DNA of 10,679 nucleotides from an uncultured Burkholderiales bacterium (GCA_903871435.1 CAIQGU010000229.1:1-10679), one strand, 5' to 3'. Shown: positions 1 through 7,534, counted from the first letter of the stretch. The notes: generated by a model from the sequence alone, not told the origin. Numbers and translations: made by a program.

Positions 1-1518
1 CAAATCGGCGATGTTGCTGTCGGAGAGCGGGGTGGTGGGCGCCTCGGCCTCCACCCGCTGCTGGATGAGCGCGCGTATGGCCGTGCTGGAGGCTTCGCCG
101 CCCGCCTCCGTGGCCACGTGGCTGCCGAAAAAATAGCGCAGCTCGAAAACGCCGAAAGGCGTGGCCATGTACTTGTTGGCGGTGACCCGCGATATGGTCG
201 ATTCGTGCAGGCCCAGGGTTGCCGCGATCTCGCGCAGCACCAAGGGCCGCATGGCAATGGCGCCATAAGTGAAGAATCGGCTCTGGCGCTCGACGATAGC
301 CTGGGCGACACGCTCTATGGTCTGGAAACGCTGGCGCAGGTTGCGGATCAGCCAGCGTGCGTCCTGCAACCGGGTGGACCAGTCGGCCGCCGGCCGGGCG
401 GCGCCATTGACACCAGCAGCAGGCACGCCGGCCACCCCGGTCCCGGTATTGCCGGTTCCGTCCCGTAGTTCGGGCTTGGCGTTAGCCGCGGCTGGTTTGC
501 CGGTTTCGCTCTTCAAGATGGCAGCGTATGCATTGTTCACGCGCAAGCGTGGAACTACGTCCGGATTCAGGCGGGCTACCCAGCGGCCACTAACCCTCCG
601 CACGAGTATGTCGGGCACGACGTAATCCGGTGCCGATGTGGCAAAGCCTACGCCCGGATGCGGGTTGAGTCCACGGATTCGTTGGTGTGCAGCGCGCAAA
701 AGCGCGTCGTCGGTATCGAGGACTTTGCGTAACTTGACGAAATCACGGGTTGCAAGAAGTTGCAAGTGCTCACACACAATCTTGCGCGCCAGCTGCAATA
801 TGCGCCGCTCCTCGCCCGGGCCCGCCCGCGGCAGTCCGTGGAGCCGGGCATCGATCTGCAGCCGCATGCATTCGGAAACACTGGTGGCGCCCACCCCCGG
901 CGGATCGAAGCTCTGCAACAGCGATAGGGCGGCGTGCAGTTCCTCGGGGTCGACTTCCTCGGCGGCGCCGCACAGTTCGATGAGCTCCACAAGGGGCACG
1001 CCGAGGTAGCCATTTTCGTCGACCGCCTCGATGAGCATGCCCACCAGCGCCCGGTCGCGGTCGGTGACGGACGTCGAGCCCAGCTGCATGCGCAGATGGT
1101 CGCGCAGGGTGGGTGCGGTGGTGGCCCAGTCCTGCGGACCTTCGTTGGATTCGTCGCCCGTGCCGCCGCCGGAGCCACGGGCCTCCTGGCTCCAGGCACC
1201 GTCATCGTCGCCACCCGTATCGGCGGAGTGGTCGGAGTCCTCCCCCGCCGGAGCCGCGGGCGCCTCGGCATCGGGCGCCGTCGCGCCGGACGGCGCATCC
1301 GTGCTGGTGGGCGGCGCCAGCACCAGGCCGTCTGCGCCGAGCCGCAAATGCGACGCCAGCGGATCGTCATCGCGCTCGAGCAGGGGGTTTTCGTGGAGGG
1401 CCTGCTCGATCTCCTGGTTCAGCTCCAGCGTCGAGAGTTGCAACAGGCGTATGGACTGCTGCAGCTGGGGCGTGAGCGCCAGTTGCTGCGACATCCGCAG
1501 ATGCACGCCGGTTTTCAT
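1..1518 (-). CDS. rpoN: RNA polymerase sigma-54 factor RpoN (3' end cut by window edge)
   Basis: Sigma-54 directs core RNA polymerase to -24/-12 promoters and needs AAA+ activators to open them. 506 codons are visible with no stop. Region I (residues 1-50) is Gln/Leu-rich and includes LTPQLQQSIRLLQLSTLEL. An acidic Gly/Pro/Ser linker (about 52-134) follows, then the core-binding domain from TLRDHL (about 135) to about 336. The long helix starting WSTRLQDARWLIRNL lies at 380, and the helix-turn-helix with GLHESTISRVT at about 426-446. The frame leaves the window at PLSDSNIADL, so about 33 residues including the RpoN box are missing. The ATG at 1518 is chosen because MKTGVHLRMSQQLALTPQLQ aligns with the family N-terminus, although no clear Shine-Dalgarno precedes it. 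A Gly/Ala/Pro-rich stretch of about 43 residues (337-379) before the long helix is longer than the E. coli linker. It lies 69 nt after lptB with no terminator seen between, so cotranscription is likely. Confidence 0.97.
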   Translation of the reverse strand, partial: MKTGVHLRMSQQLALTPQLQQSIRLLQLSTLELNQEIEQALHENPLLERDDDPLASHLRLGADGLVLAPPTSTDAPSGATAPDAEAPAAPAGEDSDHSADTGGDDDGAWSQEARGSGGGTGDESNEGPQDWATTAPTLRDHLRMQLGSTSVTDRDRALVGMLIEAVDENGYLGVPLVELIELCGAAEEVDPEELHAALSLLQSFDPPGVGATSVSECMRLQIDARLHGLPRAGPGEERRILQLARKIVCEHLQLLATRDFVKLRKVLDTDDALLRAAHQRIRGLNPHPGVGFATSAPDYVVPDILVRRVSGRWVARLNPDVVPRLRVNNAYAAILKSETGKPAAANAKPELRDGTGNTGTGVAGVPAAGVNGAARPAADWSTRLQDARWLIRNLRQRFQTIERVAQAIVERQSRFFTYGAIAMRPLVLREIAATLGLHESTISRVTANKYMATPFGVFELRYFFGSHVATEAGGEASSTAIRALIQQRVEAEAPTTPLSDSNIADL

Positions 1519-1587
1519 CGAGCGGCCGGAGAGCGGTAATTCGTGAGGCGGCGCGGAGGCCGTCGTGCCTGGGACAGCATGGCGCGC

Positions 1588-2400
1588 CTACATCCGGAAG
1601 TGGTCGCCCAGGTAGACGCGCCGCACCGAGGGATTGTCGACGATGTCCTCGGGGCGTCCCGCCGCGAGGACCTGACCCTCGTTGATGATGTAGGCGTGGT
1701 CGCAGATGCCCAGGGTCTCGCGCACGTTGTGGTCGGTCACCAGCACGCCGATGCCGCGCTGCTTGAGAAAGCGCACGATGCGCTGGATCTCGATCACCGC
1801 GATGGGATCGACGCCGGCAAAGGGCTCGTCCAGCAGAATGAAGCGTGGCCGGGCCGCCAGTGCCCGGGCAATCTCGACGCGCCGGCGCTCGCCCCCCGAA
1901 AGACTCAAGGCGGGGTTGGTGCGGATCTCGGTGATCTGCAGGTCGTCCAGCAACTCCTTGAGGCGGTCCTCGATGGTGGCCGGCGGCAAGGCCTTGCCGG
2001 CATCGTCGACCTGCAGCTCCAGCACGGCGCGGATGTTCTCCTCGACCGTGAGCCGGCGGAAAACAGAGGCCTCCTGGGGCAGATATGACAGTCCCATGCG
2101 CGCGCGGCGGTGGATGGGCAGATTGGCGATCGATCGGCCGTCGAGCGTTATCGCGCCCGAATCGAGGGGGATGAGCCCGACGACCATGTAGAAACACGTG
2201 GTCTTGCCGGCGCCGTTAGGGCCCAGCAGGCCCACCACCGTGCCCGCCTCGACACGCAGGGACACGTCCTTGACGACCTGGCGGCTGCCGTAACGCTTGG
2301 CCAGATTCTCCACCAGCAGCGTGGCCCGCACGGATGCCGGCGCGGCCGGCTCGGGCAGCGCGGAGGCGGCGCTGCCGGCGCGATCGCCCGGGTGGTTCAT
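1588..2400 (-). CDS. lptB: LPS export ABC transporter ATPase LptB
   Basis: LptB is the cytoplasmic ATPase dimer that powers LptF/LptG extraction of LPS from the inner membrane and its push through LptC-LptA to LptD. All ABC motifs are present in 270 residues: Walker [10 protein letters not shown] (60-68), Q-loop in [12 protein letters not shown] (Q109), signature LSGGERRR (167-174), Walker B FILLDEP (D191, E192) and the H-loop in TDHNVRETL (H224). The LptB-typical end VYLGDHFRM is intact and the stop is TAG. Compared with the 241-residue E. coli protein it carries about 24 extra N-terminal residues rich in Ala and Pro. The start is supported by a Shine-Dalgarno GGAAGG six bases upstream and by a 4-nt ATGA overlap with the lptA stop. 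LptF and LptG are not in this window. Confidence 0.98.
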   Translation of the reverse strand: MNHPGDRAGSAASALPEPAAPASVRATLLVENLAKRYGSRQVVKDVSLRVEAGTVVGLLGPNGAGKTTCFYMVVGLIPLDSGAITLDGRSIANLPIHRRARMGLSYLPQEASVFRRLTVEENIRAVLELQVDDAGKALPPATIEDRLKELLDDLQITEIRTNPALSLSGGERRRVEIARALAARPRFILLDEPFAGVDPIAVIEIQRIVRFLKQRGIGVLVTDHNVRETLGICDHAYIINEGQVLAAGRPEDIVDNPSVRRVYLGDHFRM

Positions 2401-3131
2401 CGGGCGCCTTCCGGCGGCGTGCGATCGGTACGCAAGTCGGGGGGCGCAGCCGGTGGCAGCGCGCCCGCAGGAGACTTGGGCGGGACGGGACCGGCGCGTG
2501 GCGCGATGGTGATGTGGACGCGCGGGCCGCTGCCGTCGGGGTTGCGGCCGTCGACATCGTAGTTGGACTTGCGCGCGTCGTAGACGATGCGTACGCCGCT
2601 CAGTTCGTCGCGCTGTTCGCCGTTGTCATAGCGCTTGACGAGAGCGCGCCGCAACAGGGTAACGCGGTCGCTGCGATCGTCGTACTCGATCTGCTCGGCA
2701 AAGCCGTCCAGCGTGGATTCAACGCCCTCGCGCACCGGATCGCGCCCCTCATGGAAAGTGGCCAGTTCGCCGGGCGCCGCCGTGACGACGTAGTACTGGT
2801 AACCCTGCTCGTCCTGGCGATGTTCCATGCGCTCGCCCCCCATGCGCATGGTGCCCTTGACGAGCAGCACGTGTCCGGTGAGGACCTGCACCTGATGCAG
2901 GTCGTCGAGCGTGGAATGGTCAGCTGTGACGTTGGCTTCCTTGTCGCGGTCGGCGCGCTCGGCCATAACGGCAGCGGGCAACAACACCAGGCTCATGGCC
3001 AGCGCCAGCGCCGCGCGCGGCAGCGTGGCGCCAGGCGTTGCCCGCAAGGTGGCCGCGCGACCCTGCCGGATTGCATGAGCCTGCTTTATGCTCGTTTCCC
3101 ACATGTCCCGTTTCCCTGGCTGCCCCATCAT
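2397..3131 (-). CDS. lptA: Periplasmic LPS transport protein LptA
   Basis: LptA forms the beta-jellyroll bridge that carries LPS across the periplasm between LptC and LptD. The 244-residue product has a hydrophobic signal segment ([17 protein letters not shown], about 41-57) with a likely cleavage after VMA at 57. The OstA/LptA-type domain runs from about 63 to 215 and includes [20 protein letters not shown] and [13 protein letters not shown], followed by REGVEST...AEQIEYDD and a DGRNP turn. The last 35 or so residues are Pro/Ala-rich, as in other betaproteobacterial LptA proteins I recall. The part before the signal helix is unusually long (about 40 residues). ATG 3131 is preferred because GGAG lies six bases upstream and the ATG overlaps the lptC stop by 4 nt. 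A second in-frame ATG at 3104 (MWETSIK) has AGGGA about eight bases upstream and is a real alternative. The 3' end overlaps lptB by 4 nt. Confidence 0.95.
   Translation of the reverse strand: MMGQPGKRDMWETSIKQAHAIRQGRAATLRATPGATLPRAALALAMSLVLLPAAVMAERADRDKEANVTADHSTLDDLHQVQVLTGHVLLVKGTMRMGGERMEHRQDEQGYQYYVVTAAPGELATFHEGRDPVREGVESTLDGFAEQIEYDDRSDRVTLLRRALVKRYDNGEQRDELSGVRIVYDARKSNYDVDGRNPDGSGPRVHITIAPRAGPVPPKSPAGALPPAAPPDLRTDRTPPEGAR
2407..2412 (-). promoter_or_regulatory. Shine-Dalgarno of lptB
   Basis: GGAAGG on the minus strand lies six bases before the lptB ATG at 2400, inside the 3' end of lptA. It fixes the start that gives LptB its N-terminal extension of about 24 residues. Confidence 0.7.
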
Positions 3132-3703
3132 TGCCGGCTCCGCGGCGGAAAATTGCCGGTGACGTCGCCGCGCAGTTCCACCCGCCGGGCGACATTGTCG
3201 AAATCCATGGCCCTGCCGTTCATCACGCTGCGGCCGCTCTCCATGCGCACGGGAGCATCGGTCCAGAAATGGTCGTCATCGGGCACCGCCGTGAGCGATT
3301 CGGTCTCGAGCCGCATCAAAGCCTGACTGCCGCTGGCCGCGCGGGTAATCACCACATTGCCCTGCATCTGCACCGTTTCCGCATTGTTCGAGGCATGCGC
3401 GGTAAGCGCGGTGGCCTGCACCTGGGGTTGGTCGGGCCGCATGCTGAGCAGGCGCGGCTTGAGCAGGTCCACGTCATCGCTGTTGCCATAATGGGTCATG
3501 CGGTCGGCGTACAGGCGGTACCGCGGGCGGCCGACGGCGTCGAATCCCGTGAGCGCGACGCCTTCTGCAAAGAAATCGACTTCGCCGACGCGGCCGGCTG
3601 CAGTGGTGTTGCCCAGGCGCAAGGTTTGCGCGTACCAGTAGCTGGTGACAAGCACGACAAACAGCAGCAACACCGCAAACCAGGAGGAAATGCGCTCACC
3701 CAC
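3128..3703 (-). CDS. lptC: LPS export inner-membrane protein LptC (GTG start)
   Basis: LptC is a bitopic inner-membrane protein that takes LPS from LptB2FG and passes it to LptA. The product is 191 residues, the same length as E. coli LptC. One transmembrane helix lies near the N-terminus (about 7-25, WFAVLLLFVVLVTSYWYA), followed by a periplasmic beta-jellyroll domain. That domain includes VDFFAEGVALTGFDAVGRPR and YRLYADRM (about 42-69) and an LptA-like repeat VQMQGNVVITR (111-121). The C-terminal part VELRGDVTGNF (175-185) fits the LptA-contact edge. The start codon is GTG at 3703-3701, supported by a strong GGGGAG six bases upstream and by an N-terminus leading straight into the membrane helix. 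It overlaps the kdsC end by 8 nt and the lptA start by 4 nt. Confidence 0.96.
   Translation of the reverse strand: MGERISSWFAVLLLFVVLVTSYWYAQTLRLGNTTAAGRVGEVDFFAEGVALTGFDAVGRPRYRLYADRMTHYGNSDDVDLLKPRLLSMRPDQPQVQATALTAHASNNAETVQMQGNVVITRAASGSQALMRLETESLTAVPDDDHFWTDAPVRMESGRSVMNGRAMDFDNVARRVELRGDVTGNFPPRSRQ
3138..3141 (-). promoter_or_regulatory. Shine-Dalgarno of lptA
   Basis: GGAG on the minus strand sits six bases before the ATG at 3131, within the last codons of lptC. It favours 3131 over the in-frame ATG at 3104 as the lptA start. Confidence 0.5.
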
Positions 3704-4337
3704 GGACCGCTCCCCGTCCAGGCGAGCGCCGCCGTGCGGGTGCGGCCACGGTTCCGTCGGCTCCCGGCGCCGCTACGAACGGACCTGGCTGCAGCGCCGC
3801 GTCGAGCATGGCGTCGAAGCGTCCCTGGGCGCGCAACAGCAGGGTGGCAAGATCGCGGACGGCGCCGCGCCCGCCGGGCGAAGGCGCCACCCAGTGGACC
3901 CGTTGCCGGACTTCCTCGGGCGCATCGGCCACCGTCGTGGCAAGGCCAACAGCGCCCAGCACGGCCAGATCCGGCCAGTCATCGCCCATGAAGGCGCATT
4001 CGGCGGCAGTCAGGTCCGTATCCGCCAGGAGTCGTTGCAGGCTGGCGTGCTTGTCCCGCTGGCCCTGCAGCACGTGCGCGATGCCCAGGTCGCGGGCGCG
4101 CGCGGCCACGATGGGCGAGTTGCGGCCGGTGACGATGGCCACGCCGATGCCGGCGGCGCGCAGGAACTGGATACCCAGCCCGTCGCGGACATCGAAGGCC
4201 TTGAACGTTTCGCCACGGGCGCCGAAATAGAGGCGGCCGTCGGTGAGCACGCCATCGACGTCCAGGCCCACGAGGCGGATGCGGGCAGCGCGGCGGGCAA
4301 GCGCAGCCGCGGAGGTTTTGGACATGCTCACGGCCAT
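3696..4337 (-). CDS. kdsC: 3-deoxy-D-manno-octulosonate 8-phosphate phosphatase KdsC
   Basis: KdsC hydrolyses Kdo-8-phosphate to Kdo and phosphate in the cytoplasm, before CMP activation. It is a small cap-less HAD phosphatase that works as a tetramer. Visible motifs are GLDVDGVLTDG (D26 nucleophile, D28 acid/base), IVTGR (T70), the QGQRDK lysine (K96), and GDDWPD with metal-binding D119/D120. GGRGAVRDLATLLL (155-168) is the conserved C-terminal segment that reaches the neighbouring active site. The family normally ends soon after this. Here about 30 more residues follow (183-213), rich in Pro, Ala, Gly and Arg and probably disordered. The ATG at 4337 shares its A with the TGA of kdsD and has AAGG seven bases upstream. 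An ATG four codons later (4325) is possible. The 3' end overlaps lptC by 8 nt. Confidence 0.96.
   Translation of the reverse strand: MAVSMSKTSAAALARRAARIRLVGLDVDGVLTDGRLYFGARGETFKAFDVRDGLGIQFLRAAGIGVAIVTGRNSPIVAARARDLGIAHVLQGQRDKHASLQRLLADTDLTAAECAFMGDDWPDLAVLGAVGLATTVADAPEEVRQRVHWVAPSPGGRGAVRDLATLLLRAQGRFDAMLDAALQPGPFVAAPGADGTVAAPARRRSPGRGAVRG
3710..3715 (-). promoter_or_regulatory. Shine-Dalgarno fixing the GTG start of lptC
   Basis: GGGGAG on the minus strand lies six bases before the GTG at 3703. It sits inside the C-terminal tail codons of kdsC, so the same bases encode part of that Gly/Arg-rich tail and recruit ribosomes to lptC. Confidence 0.75.
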
Positions 4338-5335
4338 CAGATGACCTTGGCCGCCATGAGGTCGTGCATGTGCAGGGCACCCACCAGCAAGCCGGATGCC
4401 TCCGTGACGAGCAACTGGTTCTTGCGGCGCGCGTCGAGCAACTGGGCCGCCTGGGCGGCCAGCGCCGCCGGACCGATGGTGAGCGGGCTGGCGGTCATGA
4501 CATCGGCCACCATCGCGGTGCGCACATCGGCGCCGCCTTCGAGCAGGCGCCGCAGGTCGCCGTCGGTGAAGATGCCGGCGAGCCGGCCGTCGGCCTCCAG
4601 CACGGCGGTCATGCCCAGCTGCTTGCGGGAAATCTCCCGCAATGCATCCATCACGCTGGCGCCGCGCCGGACCATAGGCACGGCATCGCCGCTGCGCATG
4701 ATGTCGGACACGCGCAACAGCAGGCGGCGGCCCAAGGCGCCGCCCGGATGCGAACGGGCGAAATCATCGGGGCCGAAGCCACGGGCATCGAGGCAGGCTA
4801 TGGCCAGCGCGTCACCCAGCGCCAGCATGGCGGTGGTCGAGGACGTCGGCGCCAGATTGAGCGGGCAGGCTTCCCGGTCCACCCGGCAATCCAGATGCAC
4901 GTCGGCGGCCAGTGCCAGGGGCGAAGCGGCCGCGCCGGTAATCGCGATGAGCGGCGTGCCCTCGCGCTTGAGGATGGGCACGATAGTCATCAATTCCGGC
5001 GAGGTGCCGGAATTGGAGAGCCCCAGGAACACGTCGGCCGGCGTAATCATGCCCAGATCCCCGTGCGCCGCCTCGGCGGCGTGCACGAACATCGCCGGCG
5101 TTCCCGTGGAAGCCAGGGTCGAGGCGATCTTGCGCCCGATATGGCCGCTCTTGCCGATGCCGCTGACCACCACGCGGCCGCGACAGGCCAGCAGCAGCCG
5201 CAGGGCCTCGAGGAAGGTGGCATCGATCCGGGGCGCCAGGGCTGCGACTGCCTGCGCCTCCTCGGCGATCACCGCCCGCGCAAGCGCCAGCGCCGACTCG
5301 CCCACGGCAGACGGGTCCGGCAAGGCGGGGGTCAT
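4337..5335 (-). CDS. kdsD: D-arabinose 5-phosphate isomerase KdsD (KpsF/GutQ family)
   Basis: KdsD interconverts D-ribulose 5-phosphate and D-arabinose 5-phosphate, the first committed step towards Kdo. From ATG 5335 the product is 332 residues, close to E. coli KdsD (328). An SIS domain comes first: VVVSGIGKSGHIGRKIA at about 55-71, STGTP, AEAAHGDLGMI and SNSGTSPEL. APTSSTTAMLALGDALA and SHPGGALGRRLLLRV follow, with H196 the counterpart of the catalytic His. Two CBS domains follow, at about 209-265 (TDGDLRR at 257-263) and 276-332, ending ALHMHDLMAAKVI. An in-frame ATG at 5374 would add 13 residues, and neither start has a strong Shine-Dalgarno. I chose 5335 on family length. It heads the Kdo/Lpt operon, and its TGA shares one base with the kdsC ATG. 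The genes around it argue for KdsD rather than GutQ or a capsule KpsF. Confidence 0.95.
   Translation of the reverse strand: MTPALPDPSAVGESALALARAVIAEEAQAVAALAPRIDATFLEALRLLLACRGRVVVSGIGKSGHIGRKIASTLASTGTPAMFVHAAEAAHGDLGMITPADVFLGLSNSGTSPELMTIVPILKREGTPLIAITGAAASPLALAADVHLDCRVDREACPLNLAPTSSTTAMLALGDALAIACLDARGFGPDDFARSHPGGALGRRLLLRVSDIMRSGDAVPMVRRGASVMDALREISRKQLGMTAVLEADGRLAGIFTDGDLRRLLEGGADVRTAMVADVMTASPLTIGPAALAAQAAQLLDARRKNQLLVTEASGLLVGALHMHDLMAAKVI
4345..4348 (-). promoter_or_regulatory. Shine-Dalgarno of kdsC
   Basis: AAGG on the minus strand lies seven bases before the kdsC ATG at 4337, within the last codons of kdsD. With the TGATG stop/start junction it suggests translational coupling. 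Confidence 0.5.
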
Positions 5336-5505
5336 GGGGGCTACGCCGCCCGGGAGGGTGAGGGATTTGTTCATCGCTGCAGTCGGGCGCCGATGATACT
5401 CTCGGGGTTCGCCTGTTGGCACGGGAATTGCTAACCGATTCGCCCATCTTTTTCCCGGAGCGTCCCGCAAGGCCGCCGCGCCGCGCGTGGCGGCACTGGT
5501 CATCC
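5336..5505. promoter_or_regulatory. Divergent intergenic region between kdsD and the antiporter gene
   Basis: This 170-nt stretch separates two divergent genes and must hold promoters for both if each has its own. On the minus strand, TATCAT (5398-5393) resembles a -10 box, but the hexamer 17 bases upstream of it is a poor -35 match, so it is only a candidate for the LPS operon. On the plus strand I see TTGGCA at 5415-5420 but no -10 at a suitable distance. The -24/-12 GG/GC pattern of sigma-54 promoters was not recognised. The region has no obvious large inverted repeat. Confidence 0.4.
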
Positions 5506-7497
5506 ATGCCTACCGCCCTCGAACTGACGCTCCTGCTGCTGGCGACCTCCGTGATCGGGGTGGCGGCCGTACGGCTGCTCCACCAGCCGCCGGTGCTCGG
5601 CTATCTGCTCGTCGGCATCTTCATCGGACCCCACGCGCTGGCGCTGGTGCCGGACACACCGCAAACACGGGAGCTGGCCGAACTGGGCATCGTTTTCCTG
5701 ATGTTTTCCATCGGCCTGGAATTCTCACTGCCGCGCCTGCGCAGCATGCGCGGCATCGTGCTGGGCCTGGGCTTGACCCAGGTGACGCTGACCCTGGCAG
5801 CAACCCTGGGCGCCGGCTTCGCCCTGGGCGACCTGTTCGGCGTGGGCCTCTCGGGGGCATTCGCGCTGGGCGCCGCGCTGGCCATGTCCTCCACCGCCAT
5901 CCTGATGAAGCTGCTCGTCGAGCGGATGGAGCTCGAGAGCGAGCATGGCCGGCGGATCGTGGGCGTGCTGCTGCTGCAGGACCTTGCCGTGGTGCCGCTG
6001 CTCGTCATCGTTCCGTCGCTGGCGGCTCCGGCAGCGCAACTGGGCATTGCCCTGCTCATCGCCGGCGCCAAGGCGGCGGCGCTGCTTGCCGTGCTGCTGC
6101 TGGGCGGACGCGTCGTATTGCGCGCCTGGCTGCACCTCGTGGCCAAACGGCGCTCGCAGGAACTGTTCATGCTCAACCTGCTGCTGCTCACGCTGGGGCT
6201 GGCCTGGCTGGCCGGCAGGGTGGGCCTGTCGCCCGCGCTGGGCGCATTCGTGGCCGGCATGCTGCTTTCGGAAACCGAATACCGGCATCACGTGGAGGAG
6301 GACATCAAGCCCTTCCGCGACGTGCTCCTCGGACTGTTCTTCGTGACCATCGGCATGGCGCTCGACCTGCAGGTGGTGGTGCGGCAGTTCCCGTGGGTGC
6401 TCGTGGCGCTGATCGTGCCCATTGGCTTCAAGTTTGCGCTTACGCTGATCCTGGCGCGCGTGTTCGGCGCCAGCCCGGGCACGGCCATCAAGACAGCGCT
6501 GCCCCTGGCCGCGGCGGGTGAGTTCGGCTTCGTGCTCATCAATCTCGCCTCGGGCCAGTCGCTTCTGCCGGAACCGGTGCGGCAGATCGTGCTTGCGGCC
6601 ATGCTGCTGTCCATGCTGGCCACGCCATTCCTGCTGACCCTGGGCGGGCGCCTGGCGCTGCGCTTTGGCGGTTCCGAATGGATGCTGCGCGCGCTCGAGC
6701 TGCACCGCATCGCCGCGCGCTCCATGAGTACCGAGCGCCACGTGGTGATCTGCGGTTATGGTCGCAGCGGCCAGCACCTGGCCAGGATGCTCGAGCAGGA
6801 GAGCATCGGCTACATGGCGCTGGATCTGGACCCGGACCGCGTGCGCGAGGCCGCACTGGCGGGCCATACGGTGGTGTACGGCGATGCAGCGCGGCGCGAG
6901 ACACTGGTAGCGGCCGGCATCGCGCGCGCGGCAGCGCTGGTCGTGAGCTTCAGCGACGTGCGTGCCGCGCTGCGGGTGATCGCTTTCGCGCAGGAGATGA
7001 ACGCCAAGGTGCCGGTGATAGTGCGCACCCAGGACGACACCGACCTCGACCGCCTGCTGGCGGCCGGCGCCACCGAGGTCGTGCCCGAAGTCTTCGAGGG
7101 CAGCCTGATGCTGGGCTCGCACGCGCTCGTGCTGCTGGGCGTGCCGCTGGCGCGCGTCATCCGCCGGGTGCGCGACGCGCGCGATTCGCGCTACAGCCTG
7201 CTGCGCGGGTACTTCCACGGCGCCGACGACAGCGATCCGGATGCGCCGGCCGAACCCCTGCAAGTACGGCTGCACACGATCACGCTGGAGGCCGAGGCCG
7301 CCGCCATCGGCCACAGCCTGCGCGAACTGGATCTGCGCGCCACGGGCGTCGAGGTCACGGCCGTGCGCCGCCGCGGCATCGTCGGCGACGACCCGGGCGG
7401 CACGCTCGTGCTGCGCGCCGGCGATGTGGTGGTGCTGCGCGGTACGCCGGAGGCGCTGGAAGCCGGCGAGTCCATCCTGCTGGCCGGGCCACATTGA
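5506..7497 (+). CDS. CPA2-family monovalent cation:proton antiporter with RCK domains (KefB/KefC/YbaL type)
   Basis: This is a predicted inner-membrane K+ (or Na+)/H+ exchanger of the CPA2 family, 663 residues long. Residues 1 to about 395 form about a dozen membrane helices with Kef-type motifs: GYLLVGIFIGP, FLMFSIGLEFSL and ALAMSSTAILMKLLVER. The exchange-site QD pair is in LLLQDLAVVPLL (Q158, D159). GAFVAGMLLSETEYRHHVEE and LLGLFFVTIGM follow. A cytoplasmic RCK_N (TrkA-N) domain begins at about 410 with the Rossmann motif GYGRSGQ and continues with VVYGDAARRETL. An RCK_C domain occupies about 585-660. The RCK_C domain and 663-residue length fit the betaproteobacterial 'KefB' group better than E. 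coli KefC. No KefF/KefG-type ancillary oxidoreductase lies next to it, so glutathione gating cannot be assumed. ATG 5506 opens directly into the first helix (TALELTLLLLATSVIGVAAV), although its Shine-Dalgarno is weak. It is transcribed away from kdsD. Confidence 0.93.
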   Translation: MPTALELTLLLLATSVIGVAAVRLLHQPPVLGYLLVGIFIGPHALALVPDTPQTRELAELGIVFLMFSIGLEFSLPRLRSMRGIVLGLGLTQVTLTLAATLGAGFALGDLFGVGLSGAFALGAALAMSSTAILMKLLVERMELESEHGRRIVGVLLLQDLAVVPLLVIVPSLAAPAAQLGIALLIAGAKAAALLAVLLLGGRVVLRAWLHLVAKRRSQELFMLNLLLLTLGLAWLAGRVGLSPALGAFVAGMLLSETEYRHHVEEDIKPFRDVLLGLFFVTIGMALDLQVVVRQFPWVLVALIVPIGFKFALTLILARVFGASPGTAIKTALPLAAAGEFGFVLINLASGQSLLPEPVRQIVLAAMLLSMLATPFLLTLGGRLALRFGGSEWMLRALELHRIAARSMSTERHVVICGYGRSGQHLARMLEQESIGYMALDLDPDRVREAALAGHTVVYGDAARRETLVAAGIARAAALVVSFSDVRAALRVIAFAQEMNAKVPVIVRTQDDTDLDRLLAAGATEVVPEVFEGSLMLGSHALVLLGVPLARVIRRVRDARDSRYSLLRGYFHGADDSDPDAPAEPLQVRLHTITLEAEAAAIGHSLRELDLRATGVEVTAVRRRGIVGDDPGGTLVLRAGDVVVLRGTPEALEAGESILLAGPH

Positions 7498-7502
7498 TCC
7501 TC

Positions 7503-7528
7503 GCGGAATTCACGTGCGTGAATTCCGC
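7503..7528. terminator. Perfect 11-bp hairpin just after the antiporter stop
   Basis: Arms GCGGAATTCAC (7503-7513) and GTGAATTCCGC (7518-7528) are perfectly complementary with a 4-base GTGC loop, starting six bases after the stop codon. The position suits a terminator or a 3' end-protecting stem. No T-run follows, so it is not a classical intrinsic terminator. A palindromic operator for the downstream gene is a possible alternative. Confidence 0.45.
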
Positions 7529-7534
7529 CCGCGC

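Noticed and set aside
648..1370. 240-codon minus-strand open frame inside rpoN
   Set aside because: It is an out-of-frame reading of rpoN with Arg/Pro-rich composition; the true RpoN frame spans the same bases.
1519..1587. Possible terminator or sRNA between lptB and rpoN
   Set aside because: Only short weak stems such as CGGC/GCCG and the GGCGCGCC palindrome are present, with no T-run.
2334..3326. 330-codon open frame on the plus strand, opposite lptB, lptA and lptC
   Set aside because: Crosses three real genes in antisense and has shadow-type composition.
3645..5396. 583-codon open frame on the plus strand, opposite kdsC and kdsD
   Set aside because: It is antisense to two clear enzymes, is rich in Ser/Arg/Ala, and has no recognisable domain; such frames are common opposite GC-rich genes.
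5336..5503. N-terminal extension of KdsD up to an ATG at 5503
   Set aside because: The frame is open, but the added 56 residues have no family similarity and would nearly reach the antiporter start; ATG 5335 (or 5374) fits the known protein length.
5416..5505. Earlier in-frame start for the antiporter at 5416
   Set aside because: The added 30 residues are Arg/Pro-rich and precede the normal first helix; ATG 5506 gives the expected N-terminus.
5725..7494. 589-codon open frame on the minus strand, opposite the antiporter
   Set aside because: It is Gln/His/Ala-rich low-complexity translation that mirrors Leu/Val/Ala codons of a membrane protein on the other strand; no start signal or domain.
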